DNA of 63,844 nt from Muribaculaceae bacterium (GCA_017940245.1 JAGAYZ010000013.1:1-63844), one strand, 5' to 3'. Positions 8,416 through 17,075 are shown, counted from the first letter of the stretch. The notes: a model not told the origin generated them from the letters alone. Numbers and translations: made by a program.

Positions 8416-8819
8416 GACTTTTTCAAGGAAATAAATTCGTCGAAATCTTCGATGTAATCTTGTGGGTCGTAAGGCTCACTAGAAAGCACCAATACTACCG
8501 AATTGGTTGAGAAATTGTCAATTTTTCGCCAAGTCATCGGAGGCACATAGAGCGCGTAATAGGAGCGTGCCATGTGATGGCGTTGCTCACCAGAACCATC
8601 GTTGAGCACCACATCAAAACTGCCACTCAGTGCCACAATCACCTCGTGCTGCCGGCGGAAGGCGTGACCGTCGCGGTGCATGCCTCCGGGTACATCGTAA
8701 ATCCAATAGGCTCGTCTGACGGTGAAAGGCACATGCCCGTCACTCTCGATGAATGACAGGTTGCCGCGCGGGTCGCTCACTTTGGGCAGGTCTATGATGC
8801 ACGGCTTTTTATAGTCCAT
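8412..8819 (-). CDS. second FdtA/WxcM-like cupin with altered active-site motif
   Basis: A 135-aa paralogue of the adjacent FdtA-like protein, sharing YWIYDVPGG, the [10 protein letters not shown] strand and the C-terminal [11 protein letters not shown] stretch. In the signature the second histidine of HAH is replaced: the sequence reads [10 protein letters not shown] (His52, Phe54). It may make a different isomer, act as a partner of the first cupin, or be catalytically weak. The sequence alone cannot decide. It overlaps rmlA by 11 bp upstream and the first cupin gene by 4 bp downstream, so it is firmly inside the operon. Confidence 0.8.
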   Translation of the reverse strand: MDYKKPCIIDLPKVSDPRGNLSFIESDGHVPFTVRRAYWIYDVPGGMHRDGHAFRRQHEVIVALSGSFDVVLNDGSGEQRHHMARSYYALYVPPMTWRKIDNFSTNSVVLVLSSEPYDPQDYIEDFDEFISLKKS

Positions 8820-9690
8820 TTTCGGCTAACTTGATCAGATATTGGCCATAATGGTTCTTGGCCATGGGTTGGGCTAGGTCGACAAGCTGTTGAGCCGAGA
8901 TCCACCCCTTGCGGAAAGCGATTTCTTCGAGCGCAGCCACTTGCACGCCTTGCATTGTTTCAATGGTCTGGATGAAATTGGAGGCATCGAGCATGCTCTC
9001 GGCCGTGCCGGTGTCGAGCCAGGCAAATCCGCGTCCCAGCGTCTGCACGTGAACGCGTCGCTGTGCGAGGTAGACCTGGTTGACGGTGGTAATTTCCAGC
9101 TCGCCCCGAGCCGAAGGCTTGATGGACTTGGCCACCTGCACCACATCGTTAGGGTAGAAGTAGAGTCCGGTCACGGCAAAATTTGAGCGTGGATGCTCTG
9201 GTTTCTCCTCAATGCTGATGGCTTGGTGATTCTCGTCAAATTCCACCACTCCGAATCGGTTGGGGTCTTTTACGGCGTAGGCCCACAGGGTAGCGCACTG
9301 CTCACGTGCAGTGATGTCAACAGCTTGCTTGAGCATCCCAGTGAATCCTTGCCCGTAGAAAATGTTGTCGCCCAGCACAAGGCACACGTCATCATCGCCG
9401 ATAAACTGCTCGCCGATGAGAAAAGCCTGGGCTAGACCTTCGGGGCGCGGCTGCTCGGCATAAGAGAAGTGTACGCCTAATTCCTCGCCATTACCCAGAA
9501 GGCGGCGGAACATGGGCAAGTCGTGGGGAGTGGAGATAATCAATATTTCGCGGATTCCGGCCAGCATAAGCACCGAGATGGGGTAGAACACCATGGGCTT
9601 GTCGTAGATAGGAATCAGTTGCTTGGAAATGCCTTTAGTGATGGGATAGAGGCGTGTGCCCGATCCGCCGGCCAATACAATACCTTTCAT
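8809..9690 (-). CDS. rmlA: glucose-1-phosphate thymidylyltransferase
   Basis: Makes dTDP-glucose from dTTP and glucose 1-phosphate, the first step of dTDP-deoxysugar synthesis in the cytosol. Diagnostic motifs are [14 protein letters not shown] at the N-terminus (nucleotide binding), [21 protein letters not shown] and [12 protein letters not shown]. At 293 aa it has the normal family length. It lies 20 bp downstream of rmlB and overlaps the next cupin gene. In this operon the product probably flows to an amino sugar rather than rhamnose, because rmlC and rmlD are absent. Confidence 0.95.
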   Translation of the reverse strand: MKGIVLAGGSGTRLYPITKGISKQLIPIYDKPMVFYPISVLMLAGIREILIISTPHDLPMFRRLLGNGEELGVHFSYAEQPRPEGLAQAFLIGEQFIGDDDVCLVLGDNIFYGQGFTGMLKQAVDITAREQCATLWAYAVKDPNRFGVVEFDENHQAISIEEKPEHPRSNFAVTGLYFYPNDVVQVAKSIKPSARGELEITTVNQVYLAQRRVHVQTLGRGFAWLDTGTAESMLDASNFIQTIETMQGVQVAALEEIAFRKGWISAQQLVDLAQPMAKNHYGQYLIKLAENGL

Positions 9691-9710
9691 AACTGTACAG
9701 GATGATGTGT

Positions 9711-10907
9711 TTATCTGTTGGAGTACATTTCGTCGTAATACTTTTGATAGTCACCGCTGGTTACACTCTTGATCCAGTCTTGATGATCCAGGTTCCAGCG
9801 GATGGTTTTCTCGATGCCCACAGTGAAGGGAGTCTCGGGATACCAGCCCAGTTCTCGGGCAATCTTCGAGGGGTCGATGGCGTAACGCATATCATGCCCC
9901 GGTCGGTCGGTGACAAACTCAATGAGATTGTCGTTGATAGCTTCCAGCGGGCAGGTGAGCAGCGCTTGATACTTCGGTTCATCGCGCATGATGCGCGCGA
10001 TGATGTCGATGACCATGCGCACGATGTTGATATTGCTTTCCTCGTTGAAACCACCTATGTTATATACCTCGCCCACACGTCCGTCGTGCAACACCATGTC
10101 GATGCCCTTGCAGTGATCTTCTACATAGAGCCAGTCGCGCACGTTCTCGCCGCGGCCGTACACTGGTAATTTCTTACCATGAAGAATGTTGTTGATGATG
10201 AGTGGAATGAGTTTCTCGGGGAAGTGATATGGGCCATAGTTATTGCTGCAGCGAGTGATGTTTACCGGTAGTCCGTAGGTCTCGTGGTAGGCCATAACAA
10301 TGAGATCGGCACTGGTTTTCGAAGCAGAGTAGGGCGAGCGCGGAGCCAGGGGTGTGGCCTCTGTGAAAAAGCTGTCGCCATAAGTTTTCATGTCGCTTCG
10401 GTCACCTATCACACCCTTGATGTCTTCGGTGATTTGCAAAGGACGAGGCTCTTCCCATGTTTTCTCCAGTGAACCATAGACCTCGTCGGTAGAAATCTGC
10501 AAGTATTTTTTACCAGGTTTATACATGGGGTGGCCGGCATCATCTTTCCCTGTGAACCAGGCTGCTCGCGCACAGTCGAGCATGTTCTGTGTGCCCAGGA
10601 TGTTTGTCTCAAGAAAGAGCCTCGGGTTGGTGATGCTGCGGTCTACATGACTCTCGGCGGCAAAATTGACGATGAAATCCACGTCGTTTTCGCTCATGAG
10701 CCGTGTGACCAGTTCGCGGTCGCCCACGTCGCCACGTACGAATGTTACGCGTCCACTGTCTAACTCGTCCTTGAGCGAGGTGATGTTGCCGGCGTATGTG
10801 AGAGCGTCAAGCACAATCACGTGTCTGTCGTTGTGCTTGCGCAGGATGTATTTCACGAAATTGCAGCCGATAAACCCGGCCGCTCCAGTTACTAAATAAG
10901 TAGTCAT
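9711..10907 (-). CDS. rmlB: dTDP-glucose 4,6-dehydratase
   Basis: Converts dTDP-glucose to dTDP-4-keto-6-deoxyglucose. It is an extended SDR enzyme with the NAD-binding motif [14 protein letters not shown] at the N-terminus, the DEVYGSL segment and the catalytic YSASK motif ([12 protein letters not shown]). The start at 10907 (398 aa) is chosen because it puts the Rossmann strand at the N-terminus. An in-frame start at 11021 would add 38 residues without homology and would lie upstream of the predicted transcription start. It is the first gene of the five-gene sugar operon, with a promoter at 11022. Confidence 0.94.
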   Translation of the reverse strand: MTTYLVTGAAGFIGCNFVKYILRKHNDRHVIVLDALTYAGNITSLKDELDSGRVTFVRGDVGDRELVTRLMSENDVDFIVNFAAESHVDRSITNPRLFLETNILGTQNMLDCARAAWFTGKDDAGHPMYKPGKKYLQISTDEVYGSLEKTWEEPRPLQITEDIKGVIGDRSDMKTYGDSFFTEATPLAPRSPYSASKTSADLIVMAYHETYGLPVNITRCSNNYGPYHFPEKLIPLIINNILHGKKLPVYGRGENVRDWLYVEDHCKGIDMVLHDGRVGEVYNIGGFNEESNINIVRMVIDIIARIMRDEPKYQALLTCPLEAINDNLIEFVTDRPGHDMRYAIDPSKIARELGWYPETPFTVGIEKTIRWNLDHQDWIKSVTSGDYQKYYDEMYSNR

Positions 10908-11007
10908 ATCCAATGAGTCAAAACTTAATGAATTGGCTTTTGAGCCCTTCGTTTGATTGGGTCTATTGTAAGACCAGTACAGATTGATATTGTTGTATTT
11001 TGCATAG

Positions 11008-11020
11008 GGTGATGCACCCA
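11008..11020. promoter_or_regulatory. palindrome over predicted transcription start of the dTDP-sugar operon
   Basis: A perfect inverted repeat, GGGTG-ATG-CACCC, sits directly downstream of the -7 element at 11022-11029, where transcription should begin. Such a position suits a repressor site or an initiating hairpin, but no regulator is identified. Confidence 0.35.
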
Positions 11021-11021
11021 C

Positions 11022-11029
11022 AAAGTTAG
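11022..11029 (-). promoter_or_regulatory. promoter of the rmlB operon (TAACTTTG)
   Basis: The minus strand reads TAACTTTG, an exact TAnnTTTG match. A TTTG element lies 19 bp further upstream (11049-11052), as expected for the -33 region. The resulting leader is about 110 nt. Confidence 0.7.
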
Positions 11030-11113
11030 TCTATATTTTTGAATCGGACAAATAATCACAGAACTTTTTGCTGTTGCCTAATAGCGATGATATAACAGAC
11101 GTGATGATGTCAA

Positions 11114-12151
11114 TTATTGAACAGAGATAGCGTGTGTTTTCATCCATTTCTGCCACCACTTGCGCACTTTTTTATTCTTAAGTGCGTTGACGCGTTCTTG
11201 CAACCATTGGGCTTCGCCCGTTTCGCCTTCTTGAAGTGTCGCCTCAAGGAAATGTGATAAATGCTCATTGCTGGCGTTAGCTTGCATCCAGGTGAGGAAG
11301 TCGTTGCCATTGCGCAAAGCAGCGATGGTCATCCAACGGGCGAATTCCATGACGTTGAGCGTTTCGGAGTTCTTTGGGGCATTCTCACCATATCGTTCAA
11401 TGATTTCCATCATGCGTTGAGCCAGAGAATCCCAATTGTTGAAATCGGGTGTTACGCTAATCGGAGCCTGCGCCAGTTCCATGATCTCCATACCCAACGA
11501 ATAGAACTCTCCGGTAGTGGAACGAGAAACGGGCAGTTGATGGTCTTTACTCAAATAGTTGGCATCGCCAGTTGTTTCGCGGGCGTAGCATTGCACGGGC
11601 AAACGAGTGAGTAGGCCTGATGGTGTGACGAGGAAACTGCAGATGATGTTACCATTTTTTTGAAGGTAACGTCCTCCGAGTGACGAAGTGTAAAACTCAT
11701 AAGTGCGTTTCACTTCGATTGTGTCGTTCTTAATGTGGCATTTTACACTCATGTCGGGCTGAAAAACCATATCATCGGGAACATGAGGCAGTTTTAGGTT
11801 TATAGCATCACCTTGATATCCTAGCAATGTACCATCCACGACATTTCCCAGCGTGTCGAGTGTGACGGCATAGTATTCTGTGTTGAAGTCAAGGTTTGGA
11901 TGTGCATGAAGGCTCAGCAGGAGCACGTCCACATCTCCATGTTGCTGTTGCTGTAAAACCTCAATGGTCATGCTGTCAAGGAAGTTGGTATTGTGCATGA
12001 AAACGTGCCGGAGTGCTCTGGTTGCATTGCTGGCTAGAGGCGCTGTGCTGTTGTGATAGCTGTCGGTGGTTATTGCTGCGTTAATAGTCGTTGGCACCAT
12101 AAATGCAATGATTATGGCAAGAGTAATCATGTAGGCTGAGATTGTTTTCAT
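11114..12151 (-). CDS. exported protein of unknown function
   Basis: A 345-aa protein with a hydrophobic signal peptide (about 1-25, ending TTINA). The first half (about 30-190) looks beta-rich, and the second half (about 200-345) is helical and ends in a basic, tryptophan-rich stretch (KVRKWWQKWMKTH). No catalytic motif or known domain was recognised. It is monocistronic, with its own promoter at 12188. It lies between the rmlB operon and tsf, and its neighbours give no clue to its role. Confidence 0.7.
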   Translation of the reverse strand: MKTISAYMITLAIIIAFMVPTTINAAITTDSYHNSTAPLASNATRALRHVFMHNTNFLDSMTIEVLQQQQHGDVDVLLLSLHAHPNLDFNTEYYAVTLDTLGNVVDGTLLGYQGDAINLKLPHVPDDMVFQPDMSVKCHIKNDTIEVKRTYEFYTSSLGGRYLQKNGNIICSFLVTPSGLLTRLPVQCYARETTGDANYLSKDHQLPVSRSTTGEFYSLGMEIMELAQAPISVTPDFNNWDSLAQRMMEIIERYGENAPKNSETLNVMEFARWMTIAALRNGNDFLTWMQANASNEHLSHFLEATLQEGETGEAQWLQERVNALKNKKVRKWWQKWMKTHAISVQ

Positions 12152-12187
12152 TGTATTTGGCTTTTAAGTTTTTATGTTTGGCCTGGG

Positions 12188-12195
12188 CAAAATTA
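12188..12195 (-). promoter_or_regulatory. -7 promoter element (TAATTTTG on minus strand)
   Basis: Exact TAnnTTTG match 36 bp upstream of the unknown exported protein at 11114-12151. Confidence 0.6.
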
Positions 12196-12224
12196 TAAAT
12201 AATCGCCGATATTCTCAAGTTTTT

Positions 12225-12271
12225 ATAACAAAAATAAAAAGAGCGGCAAGTGCTGACACACCTGCCACTCT
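12225..12271 (-). terminator. intrinsic terminator of the rpsB-tsf transcript
   Basis: The stem AGAGCGGCA (12240-12248) pairs with TGCCACTCT (12263-12271) with one G-U pair. On the minus strand it is followed by CTTTTTATTTTTG. It lies 28 bp after the tsf stop codon. Confidence 0.8.
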
Positions 12272-12298
12272 CACAACAGTTATACTAACTCCTAAATA

Positions 12299-13294
12299 TT
12301 AATCCACGTTCAAGTTAACGCGCTTCAGGTCGATTGCCTTCAGATCCTTGTTGCTCTTGGCCAGGAACTGAGCCACGGTCTCCTTGTTCTCACCAGCCTC
12401 ATAGACCTGCTCCATGAGCACGTTCTCCTGGTAGAATTTGTTGAGGCGACCTTGAGCGATGTTCTGAATCATCTGCTCGGGCATATTGGCTTCCTTGGCA
12501 GCAGCGGTGTCGGCCATAAGCTTCTTGGCCTCGGCGAGCTGTTCTTCGGTCATGTAGCCTTTGCGCACGGCTTCTTCCTGATGCTCTTCGGTTGCGCAGT
12601 AGTAGGGGTTGAATCCAGCTTTCTTCAAAGCCACTTCCACGGCCTTCTGCACTTGCTCGGCCTTGGTCTTGTCGATGGCCAGACGCAACTCGTTGTCGAT
12701 AGTCTCCTGAGGAATCTGCTCGCGTGTAGCCTTGATGGGGTTCATGGAAGCCACCTGCATAGCAATGCCCTTAGCCACCTCGTTGTCAACGTCGGCCTGG
12801 TTAAAAGCCACGATAGAGGCAAGCATGCCGTTGAAGTGGTTGTAGCACACAGTTGCAGGAGCCTCGAGGCACTCATAAGCACCGAGTTCCATCTTTTCGC
12901 CAGTGATACCGCTTAATGCGGTGATGGCTTCGGGTACGCTCTTGCCGTCAACAGTGAGAGCGTTTACCTCGTCAAGAGACTTGGCCTTTGCAGCCACAGC
13001 GGCTTCAAGGATACTCTTGGCCAGGGTCACGAACTTTTCGTTTTTAGCCACGAAGTCGGTTTCGCACTTGAGGGCAACGATGGCAGCAAAGTTACCAACC
13101 GATTTGCCGATGGAGATACCTTGAGCGGCATTGCGATCTTCACGCTTGGCTGCGATGGCCTGTCCACGCTTGCGGATCAGTTCCAAAGCCTTGTCCATAT
13201 CGTTCTCGGCCTCGATGAGAGCCTTTTTGCAGTCGCTCAGACCAGCACCGGTCATATCGCGCAATTTCTTAATATCGTTAATTGTTACAGCCAT
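12299..13294 (-). CDS. tsf: translation elongation factor Ts
   Basis: Guanine-nucleotide exchange factor for EF-Tu. The N-terminal UBA-like domain and the TDFVA motif region are clear (IKKLRDMTGAGLSDCKKAL, ALKCETDFVAKNEKF). It is 331 aa, longer than the E. coli protein (about 283 aa), which is usual in Bacteroidota. It follows rpsB by 98 bp, the classic rpsB-tsf order, and ends at a strong terminator. Confidence 0.97.
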   Translation of the reverse strand: MAVTINDIKKLRDMTGAGLSDCKKALIEAENDMDKALELIRKRGQAIAAKREDRNAAQGISIGKSVGNFAAIVALKCETDFVAKNEKFVTLAKSILEAAVAAKAKSLDEVNALTVDGKSVPEAITALSGITGEKMELGAYECLEAPATVCYNHFNGMLASIVAFNQADVDNEVAKGIAMQVASMNPIKATREQIPQETIDNELRLAIDKTKAEQVQKAVEVALKKAGFNPYYCATEEHQEEAVRKGYMTEEQLAEAKKLMADTAAAKEANMPEQMIQNIAQGRLNKFYQENVLMEQVYEAGENKETVAQFLAKSNKDLKAIDLKRVNLNVD

Positions 13295-13392
13295 TTTATT
13301 TGCTTAATTTCTGGTTATTGTTTATATAGTCCGACTGGTCGGGACAAAAATTGTGTGATGCCAGACCAGTCGAAACCATGTTTTTATTCGCT

Positions 13393-14280
13393 TTACTCGG
13401 CAGCGGGAGCGGCATCCTCGGCGGGAGCTTCTTCAGCGGCAGGTGCCTCTTCGGCAGCGGGAGCCTCTTCGGCAGCGGGAGCTTCCTCGGCAGCGGGAGC
13501 TTCCTCGGCAGCGCGACGGCGAACACGGCTACGGCGGGGCTTCTCTTCGCCCTCAGCGGGTTGGTCTTCGTCTTTGTTGTCGATTTTCTCAATCTTGCGC
13601 TCTTCGATGCCTTCTTGGATAGCCTCGCACACGGTGGCCAGAATCAGGTCGATAGACTTCGATGCGTCGTCGTTGGCGGGAATCACGAAGTCGATGCTGT
13701 CGGGATCGCTGTTAGTATCTACAATACCAAACACGGGGATACCCAAGCGGTTGGCCTCAGCAACAGCAATGTGTTCTTTCATCACGTCCACTACAAACAG
13801 TGCACTGGGCAGGCGATTCAGGTCGGCGATTGAACCGAGGTTCTTCTCGAGCTTGGCGCGCTGACGAGTGATTTGCAGTTTTTCGCGCTTTGACATGTTG
13901 TCGAAGGTACCGTCTTTCTCCATCTTGTCGATAGCGGCCATTTTCTTCACAGCCTTGCGAATGGTGGGGAAGTTGGTGAGCATACCACCGGGCCAGCGCT
14001 CAATCACGTAAGGCATACCAACCGAATTGGCACGGTCGGCAACAACCTGCTTGGCTTGCTTTTTAGTGGCAACGAACAGCACTTTCTTACCGCTCTTAAC
14101 GATGTTCTTCAGTGCATTTGCAGCCTCTTCAAGTTTGGCCTGAGTCTTATATAAGTCGATGATGTGGATACCGTTACGCTCCATGAAGATGTAGGGAGCC
14201 ATAGCAGGGTTCCATTTGCGCTTGAGGTGACCGAAGTGGCATGTAGCCTCCAGCATTTGGTCAAAAGTAGGTGTTTGCAT
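13393..14280 (-). CDS. rpsB: 30S ribosomal protein S2 with Ala/Glu/Pro repeat tail
   Basis: Binds the head-body junction of the 30S subunit. The S2 core is canonical (FDQMLEATCHFGHLKRKWNP, RWPGGMLTNFPTIRK, IPVFGIVDTNSDPD). After about residue 230 comes a charged segment and then five near-identical AAEEAP units, ending EDAAPAAE. The tail makes the protein 295 aa, against about 240 in E. coli. It is predicted to be disordered and acidic. It follows rpsI after 171 bp and precedes tsf. Confidence 0.96.
   Translation of the reverse strand: MQTPTFDQMLEATCHFGHLKRKWNPAMAPYIFMERNGIHIIDLYKTQAKLEEAANALKNIVKSGKKVLFVATKKQAKQVVADRANSVGMPYVIERWPGGMLTNFPTIRKAVKKMAAIDKMEKDGTFDNMSKREKLQITRQRAKLEKNLGSIADLNRLPSALFVVDVMKEHIAVAEANRLGIPVFGIVDTNSDPDSIDFVIPANDDASKSIDLILATVCEAIQEGIEERKIEKIDNKDEDQPAEGEEKPRRSRVRRRAAEEAPAAEEAPAAEEAPAAEEAPAAEEAPAEDAAPAAE
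13396..13515. repeat. 18-bp tandem repeats coding the S2 AAEEAP tail
   Basis: About five copies of an 18-bp unit (plus strand GCTTCCTCGGCAGCGGGA and close variants) encode the repeated AAEEAP hexapeptide. The unit length is a multiple of three, so copy-number change would lengthen or shorten the tail without a frameshift. Confidence 0.8.
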
Positions 14281-14383
14281 TTTAATTTTTTGTTTTTAGT
14301 TTACATTCAACTTAAATCAATCACATAGTAGCCACCGCAGTTCCCAGTGTGAGTCTATGCGATTTGGATACTAAACTCTTTTT

Positions 14384-14446
14384 TGCGGCCATATATTATG
14401 CCGCATGCAGAGCAAGGTGTCGTTGAATACCGTAATAATAAGGTAT
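14384..14446 (-). other. two small hairpins in the rpsI-rpsB intergenic region
   Basis: TGCGGC (14384-14389) pairs with GCCGCA (14400-14405), and ATACC (14428-14432) pairs with GGTAT (14442-14446). On the minus strand the first is followed by an A-run, not a T-run, so neither is a classic terminator. No CAAAnnTA (reverse -7) occurs here, so rpsB is probably read from the rplM promoter, and the structures may be processing or leader elements. Confidence 0.35.
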
Positions 14447-14451
14447 AACGA

Positions 14452-14838
14452 TTAACGCTTGCTGAACTGGAAACGCTTGCGAGCCTTGGGCTGACCGGGT
14501 TTCTTGCGTTCCACGGCGCGAGGGTCGCGAGTCATGAAACCTTCCTTGCGCAGAGCGCTCTTGTCCTCGGGGTTGATCTTAACCAGTGCGCGGGCAATAG
14601 CCAGACGCAGAGCCTCGGCTTGTCCCTTGTAGCCGCCACCCACCAAGTTCACCTTGATGTCGTATTTCTCAACGGCCTCAAGTGTGTTGAGCGGTTGCTT
14701 AACAATGTATTGCAGAATTGGATTGGGGAAATACTCATCCAGAGTTCGCTTGTTAATCGTGATTTGGCCGTTACCTTCGGTGAAGTAAACGCGAGCCACT
14801 GCGGCTTTACGACGGCCTACTGCATTAATTCTTTCCAT
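14452..14838 (-). CDS. rpsI: 30S ribosomal protein S9
   Basis: Small-subunit protein of 128 aa whose C-terminal tail reaches the P site. Family motifs are INAVGRRKAAVARVY at the start, NLVGGGYKGQAEALRLAIARAL in the middle, and the basic end PKARKRFQFSKR. It follows rplM by 8 bp, the standard L13-S9 pair. Confidence 0.97.
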   Translation of the reverse strand: MERINAVGRRKAAVARVYFTEGNGQITINKRTLDEYFPNPILQYIVKQPLNTLEAVEKYDIKVNLVGGGYKGQAEALRLAIARALVKINPEDKSALRKEGFMTRDPRAVERKKPGQPKARKRFQFSKR

Positions 14839-14846
14839 ACTTCCAA

Positions 14847-15326
14847 TTATTTGAGGGTGTTGATGTCAATAACTTTGGGATTCTGAGCCTCGTGGGGATG
14901 CTGGTTGCCGTTGTAGATGCGCACGTTCTTGAGCAGCTGGGCACCCAGACGATTCTTGGGAAGCATGCCCTTGATGGTCTGAATAAACAGGGGGTGCATG
15001 CCTTGCTTGAGGTCTTTCTTGAGTGACTTCTGCTTCAGCACCAGAGGAGTGGCAAAGCGTTGTCCACCGGGATAGCCAGTGTAGCGAACATACTGCTTGT
15101 CGGTCCACTTCTTGCCAGTGAGCACAACTTTGTCGGCATTGATGATAATAACATTGTCGCCGCAGTCCACGTGGGGAGTGTAGCAAGGCTTGTACTTACC
15201 GCGCAAAATTTTTGCGACCTTTGAGCACAAGCGACCCAGAACCTGATCGGTGGCATCAACTACCACCCATTCCTTCTGTACGGTTTCGGCTTTAGCCGAG
15301 ATGGTTTTGTAACTTAAAGTATCCAC
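14847..15326 (-). CDS. rplM: 50S ribosomal protein L13
   Basis: Early-assembly large-subunit protein of 159 aa. Family motifs include WVVVDATDQVLGRL, LRGKYKPCYTPHVDCGD and MLPKNRLG. The N-terminal stretch MDTLSYKTISAK is typical of the Bacteroidota version and supports the start. It is first in an rplM-rpsI-rpsB-tsf string and has a promoter with a structured leader of roughly 105 nt. Confidence 0.97.
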   Translation of the reverse strand: MDTLSYKTISAKAETVQKEWVVVDATDQVLGRLCSKVAKILRGKYKPCYTPHVDCGDNVIIINADKVVLTGKKWTDKQYVRYTGYPGGQRFATPLVLKQKSLKKDLKQGMHPLFIQTIKGMLPKNRLGAQLLKNVRIYNGNQHPHEAQNPKVIDINTLK

Positions 15327-15371
15327 TTTTTAAATTCCTGATTAATAGTTAACTAAATGACCCTAAAGCAC

Positions 15372-15437
15372 AAAAAATAAGCACGGCCAAATGCTCATTT
15401 TTGCCGTTCGGGCCGGTGTTTGGTAATAATCGGCCTG
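15372..15437 (-). promoter_or_regulatory. structured rplM leader (candidate L13 autoregulatory element)
   Basis: Between the predicted transcription start and the rplM start codon, the minus strand can form two stems: GGCCG with CGGCC around a 16-nt loop, then CGGC with GCCG around a 15-nt loop. L13 leaders that feed back on rplM-rpsI are known in other phyla. Whether this is an equivalent element is inference. Confidence 0.4.
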
Positions 15438-15445
15438 CAAAGGTA
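15438..15445 (-). promoter_or_regulatory. promoter of rplM-rpsI (TACCTTTG)
   Basis: The minus strand reads TACCTTTG, matching TAnnTTTG, with TTTGG at 15465-15469 about 20 bp upstream as a -33 element. It lies 112 bp upstream of the rplM ATG. Confidence 0.7.
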
Positions 15446-15578
15446 CTGCTTTTCCCCGACGTGACCAAACCCCTCCCGTGTTCAAAATCAAAGAAATAGC
15501 CCTTATAGATGATGATTTATATATATTTAACAAGTTGTTGGCTATTTTAAGACTGGCCGAAAAGGCTAAAGCTCTCAA

Positions 15579-16925
15579 CTACATTGCCCATACCAGCAAT
15601 CCGGCACAGATAATGACACCGGTAACGAGAAGATCGATGAGGCAGTAGCCCATAATGTCTTTCGCGTCAAGGCGAGCGATAGCCAGAGCCGGGAGTGCCC
15701 AAAATGGTTGTATGAGATTGGTCCATGCGTCGCCCCATGCAATGGCCATGCCCGTCAAGCCGGGATCTACGCCGAGGTTGGCGCCGGCAGTGAACATCAC
15801 CGGTGCTTGCACAGCCCAATGGCCACCACCACTGGGTACAAACAAGTTGAGCACAGCGGCACAAAGGAATGTGAGCAACGGATAGGTGACGGGGTTGCTG
15901 ATTCGGATGCAAGCATCGGCCATGACACCTCCCAGGCTGATGCCGCTGATGCCAATACCTGTTACGATGCCCATAATTCCTGCATAGAAGGGAAACTGCA
16001 ATATGATGCCAGCAGCTCCGGTGGTTGCTTTGCCAAAGGCATGCACGTAGTCGACTGGAGTGGAATGCAGTACAAGTCCCAGCGCGAGGAATATCATGAT
16101 AACCCCGCCAAGGTCTAAACCGGCGCCGCGCACGGCGAGATGAATCACGAGGTAGGCCACGAGCATCAGTGCCACAAGCCATGATAGTAATTTGCTTTGT
16201 TCGAGTCGTTGTGCCGGAGTCTTGGCCGATGCCTGAGTAACGTGCTGAACATTATCGTCGTCCTTCAGTAGTGCGGGATCGATGGTGAGGATGCCTTGTT
16301 TGGGATGCATCAAGGTGTTGGCTATGGTGATACCGATAATCACAAGTAGCACGGTAATCAGATTGTGCCAGTTGAAGATGGTTTGTGCCAGTGGCACTGG
16401 ATTGGTGAGCGCGCCATTGGTGGCCATTGCAAGGGCCTCGCCGGGAGTGGCCATTGTGAGGGGAATGGATCCGGAGATGCCGGCATGCCACACCACAAAA
16501 CCGCTGTAAGCCGATGCGATAAGGAGTCGGTAGTCGACATCGGAACGCTGACGTGCAATAGCTTTAGCAAACACGACACCCACGATGAGTCCGAAGCCCC
16601 AGTTGAGCCAGCATGCCAATGCCGACACGACAGTGACGAGGGCTATTGCGGAGGGAGCACTCTGTGGGATGCGAGCCATAGCATCGATGCCTCGTTTTAC
16701 TATCGGTGCCGCAGCTAAGGTCGATCCACACACAAGAACCAAAGCCATCTGCATGGCAAATGCCAATAAATTCCACACGCCGCCTCCCCAGTGCTCAATC
16801 ACCTCGAGCGGGGTCTGGTGGCACAAAGGCATTGCCACCAACGCAGCCACAAAGGTGAGCAGAATGGCAAAGATAAACGGTTCGGGCAACCAACGTTGCA
16901 CTAGTCGCACGCAGAATTTAATCAT
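15579..16925 (-). CDS. short-chain fatty acid transporter, AtoE family
   Basis: Integral inner-membrane protein (448 aa, about 10-12 hydrophobic helices) of the SCFA_trans family, which moves short-chain fatty acids such as acetoacetate or butyrate. Family signatures include LNWGFGLIVGVVFAK, the VWHAGISGSIPLT segment and NLFVPSGGGHWAVQAP. The start at 16925 places the family N-terminus (MIKFCVRLVQRWLPEPF) first; the in-frame start at 16973 adds a basic, non-homologous stretch. It stands alone next to nifJ, which fits a fermenter exporting or recapturing organic acids (inference). Confidence 0.88.
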   Translation of the reverse strand: MIKFCVRLVQRWLPEPFIFAILLTFVAALVAMPLCHQTPLEVIEHWGGGVWNLLAFAMQMALVLVCGSTLAAAPIVKRGIDAMARIPQSAPSAIALVTVVSALACWLNWGFGLIVGVVFAKAIARQRSDVDYRLLIASAYSGFVVWHAGISGSIPLTMATPGEALAMATNGALTNPVPLAQTIFNWHNLITVLLVIIGITIANTLMHPKQGILTIDPALLKDDDNVQHVTQASAKTPAQRLEQSKLLSWLVALMLVAYLVIHLAVRGAGLDLGGVIMIFLALGLVLHSTPVDYVHAFGKATTGAAGIILQFPFYAGIMGIVTGIGISGISLGGVMADACIRISNPVTYPLLTFLCAAVLNLFVPSGGGHWAVQAPVMFTAGANLGVDPGLTGMAIAWGDAWTNLIQPFWALPALAIARLDAKDIMGYCLIDLLVTGVIICAGLLVWAM

Positions 16926-16950
16926 AAGTCTTCTTTTAAGGTTGATGTTG

Positions 16951-16958
16951 TAAAAGTA
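16951..16958 (-). promoter_or_regulatory. weak -7 element candidate for the fatty acid transporter
   Basis: The minus strand reads TACTTTTA, one base off TAnnTTTG, 25 bp upstream of the chosen start, with an A-rich CAAAAA block (TTTTTG on the minus strand) 18 bp further. Confidence 0.35.
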
Positions 16959-17038
16959 CCATTTATTTCCCAAAAATCATCCAACTCCACTATGGTATTC
17001 ACTAAAGGGGCCGGCTCCGTTGTACGATAATTGAGATG

Positions 17039-17075
17039 TAAAAATATGGGGCGCGCCACACGATGCGCCCCATAT
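17039..17075 (-). terminator. intrinsic terminator of nifJ
   Basis: A perfect 11-bp stem, ATATGGGGCGC (17044-17054) with GCGCCCCATAT (17065-17075), is followed on the minus strand by TTTTT. It lies 30 bp after the nifJ stop. Confidence 0.88.

Noticed and set aside
13396-13515. CRISPR-like array
   Set aside because: The 18-bp units are contiguous, code in frame for the S2 tail and have no spacers.
15579-16973. Longer start (16973) for the fatty acid transporter
   Set aside because: The extra 16 residues are basic and unlike the family N-terminus, and the -7 candidate at 16951 would lie inside the gene.
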